This document shows, piece by piece, positions 63,841 through 64,000 of a stretch of DNA of 64,000 nt. Below the pieces are notes generated by a model that was given only the letters and a program-made list of their open reading frames with translations, made no database searches and was not told the origin of the DNA. Made by a program: the position numbers and the translations under genes. Origin of the DNA: Phymatolithon calcareum (taxonomy: Eukaryota; Rhodophyta; Florideophyceae; Hapalidiales); the NCBI GenBank assembly GCA_977006965.1, contig OZ345364.1, positions 992,001 through 1,056,000 of the forward strand, in the 5' to 3' direction. How positions within the stretch are numbered: the first letter of the stretch is position 1; each line of letters starts with the position of its first letter.

Positions 63841-64000
63841 ATGGCGTCACGCGAAGCTGGTATGGGCGGCATGGCCGGCATGCGGAACACGATCTACAAC
63901 GTGTTTATCCGACGTACATCGGTGTACACGACGACGTGCGTCATCGCCGGAATCATCGGCACGAAAATGTTCTTCAATGCGAGCGATTCGGTCTGGAAGT
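63841..64000 (+). CDS. Ubiquinol-cytochrome c reductase subunit 9 (QCR9-like), cut by window
   Basis: The first 53 codons are visible. After a Gly/Met-rich start comes RNTIYNVFIRRTSVYTTTC, a TM segment (VIAGIIGTKMFFN), and SDSVWK, the layout of QCR9/UQCR10: a short single-TM subunit of mitochondrial complex III near the Rieske protein. The family is about 55-70 residues, so most of the protein is here; the stop is outside the window. Confidence 0.85.
   Translation, partial: MASREAGMGGMAGMRNTIYNVFIRRTSVYTTTCVIAGIIGTKMFFNASDSVWK

Overview
The window looks like nuclear DNA of a eukaryote. It encodes a mitochondrial complex III subunit 9 (QCR9-like), a TMEM161-like membrane protein, a TRIC-like cation channel, a type-5 purple acid phosphatase and a decaying EEF1AKMT1-like lysine methyltransferase. 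It also carries eukaryote-type mobile elements: non-LTR retrotransposons, a tRNA-derived SINE candidate, a Plavaka-type transposase, a Mutator-type transposase fragment, hAT-like MITEs and a Fanzor relic. The recognisable host genes read as single uninterrupted frames, short gene-dense stretches alternate with long repeat-rich ones, and an alga-like gene mix is present. A compact algal genome, for example a florideophyte red alga, would fit; that is inference and no species is claimed.

Layout. 1-1340 is a repeat (R1a) with an open gene fragment. 2299-6119 is a broken Fanzor (eukaryotic TnpB-like RNA-guided nuclease) gene with a DNA transposon inserted in it. 7222-10727 (R2a) is a 3.5-kb duplication of 28267-31460 (R2b). 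12340-14197 holds a fold-back element and a 5'-truncated LINE with target-site duplications. 14858-16881 is R1b, interrupted by a SINE candidate. 19592-24030 holds two convergent open frames, one of them a Plavaka-like transposase, each broken by one in-frame stop. 24886-25302 is the SWIM finger of a MULE transposase.

31266-34332 is a host gene pair on the minus strand: a signal-peptide/single-TM protein and the TMEM161-like protein. 35-55 kb is a nest of direct and inverted repeats (R3, R4, R5). It contains an unrecognised family of small coiled-coil genes, two inverted short-chain dehydrogenase genes with hairpins upstream, LINE 3' ends, a retrotransposed mRNA 3' end, and an 80-bp perfect palindrome. 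55.5-64 kb is gene-rich: the EEF1AKMT1-like relic, TRIC-like channel, CAP/SCP protein, purple acid phosphatase and the start of QCR9.

Several insertions can be dated relative to the duplications because an empty or older copy of the same site is in the window. This applies to the hAT-like MITE, the SINE and the LINE fragment at 52.5 kb. Frames, motifs, repeats and target-site duplications were read directly. Family names come from recognised motifs, not database searches.
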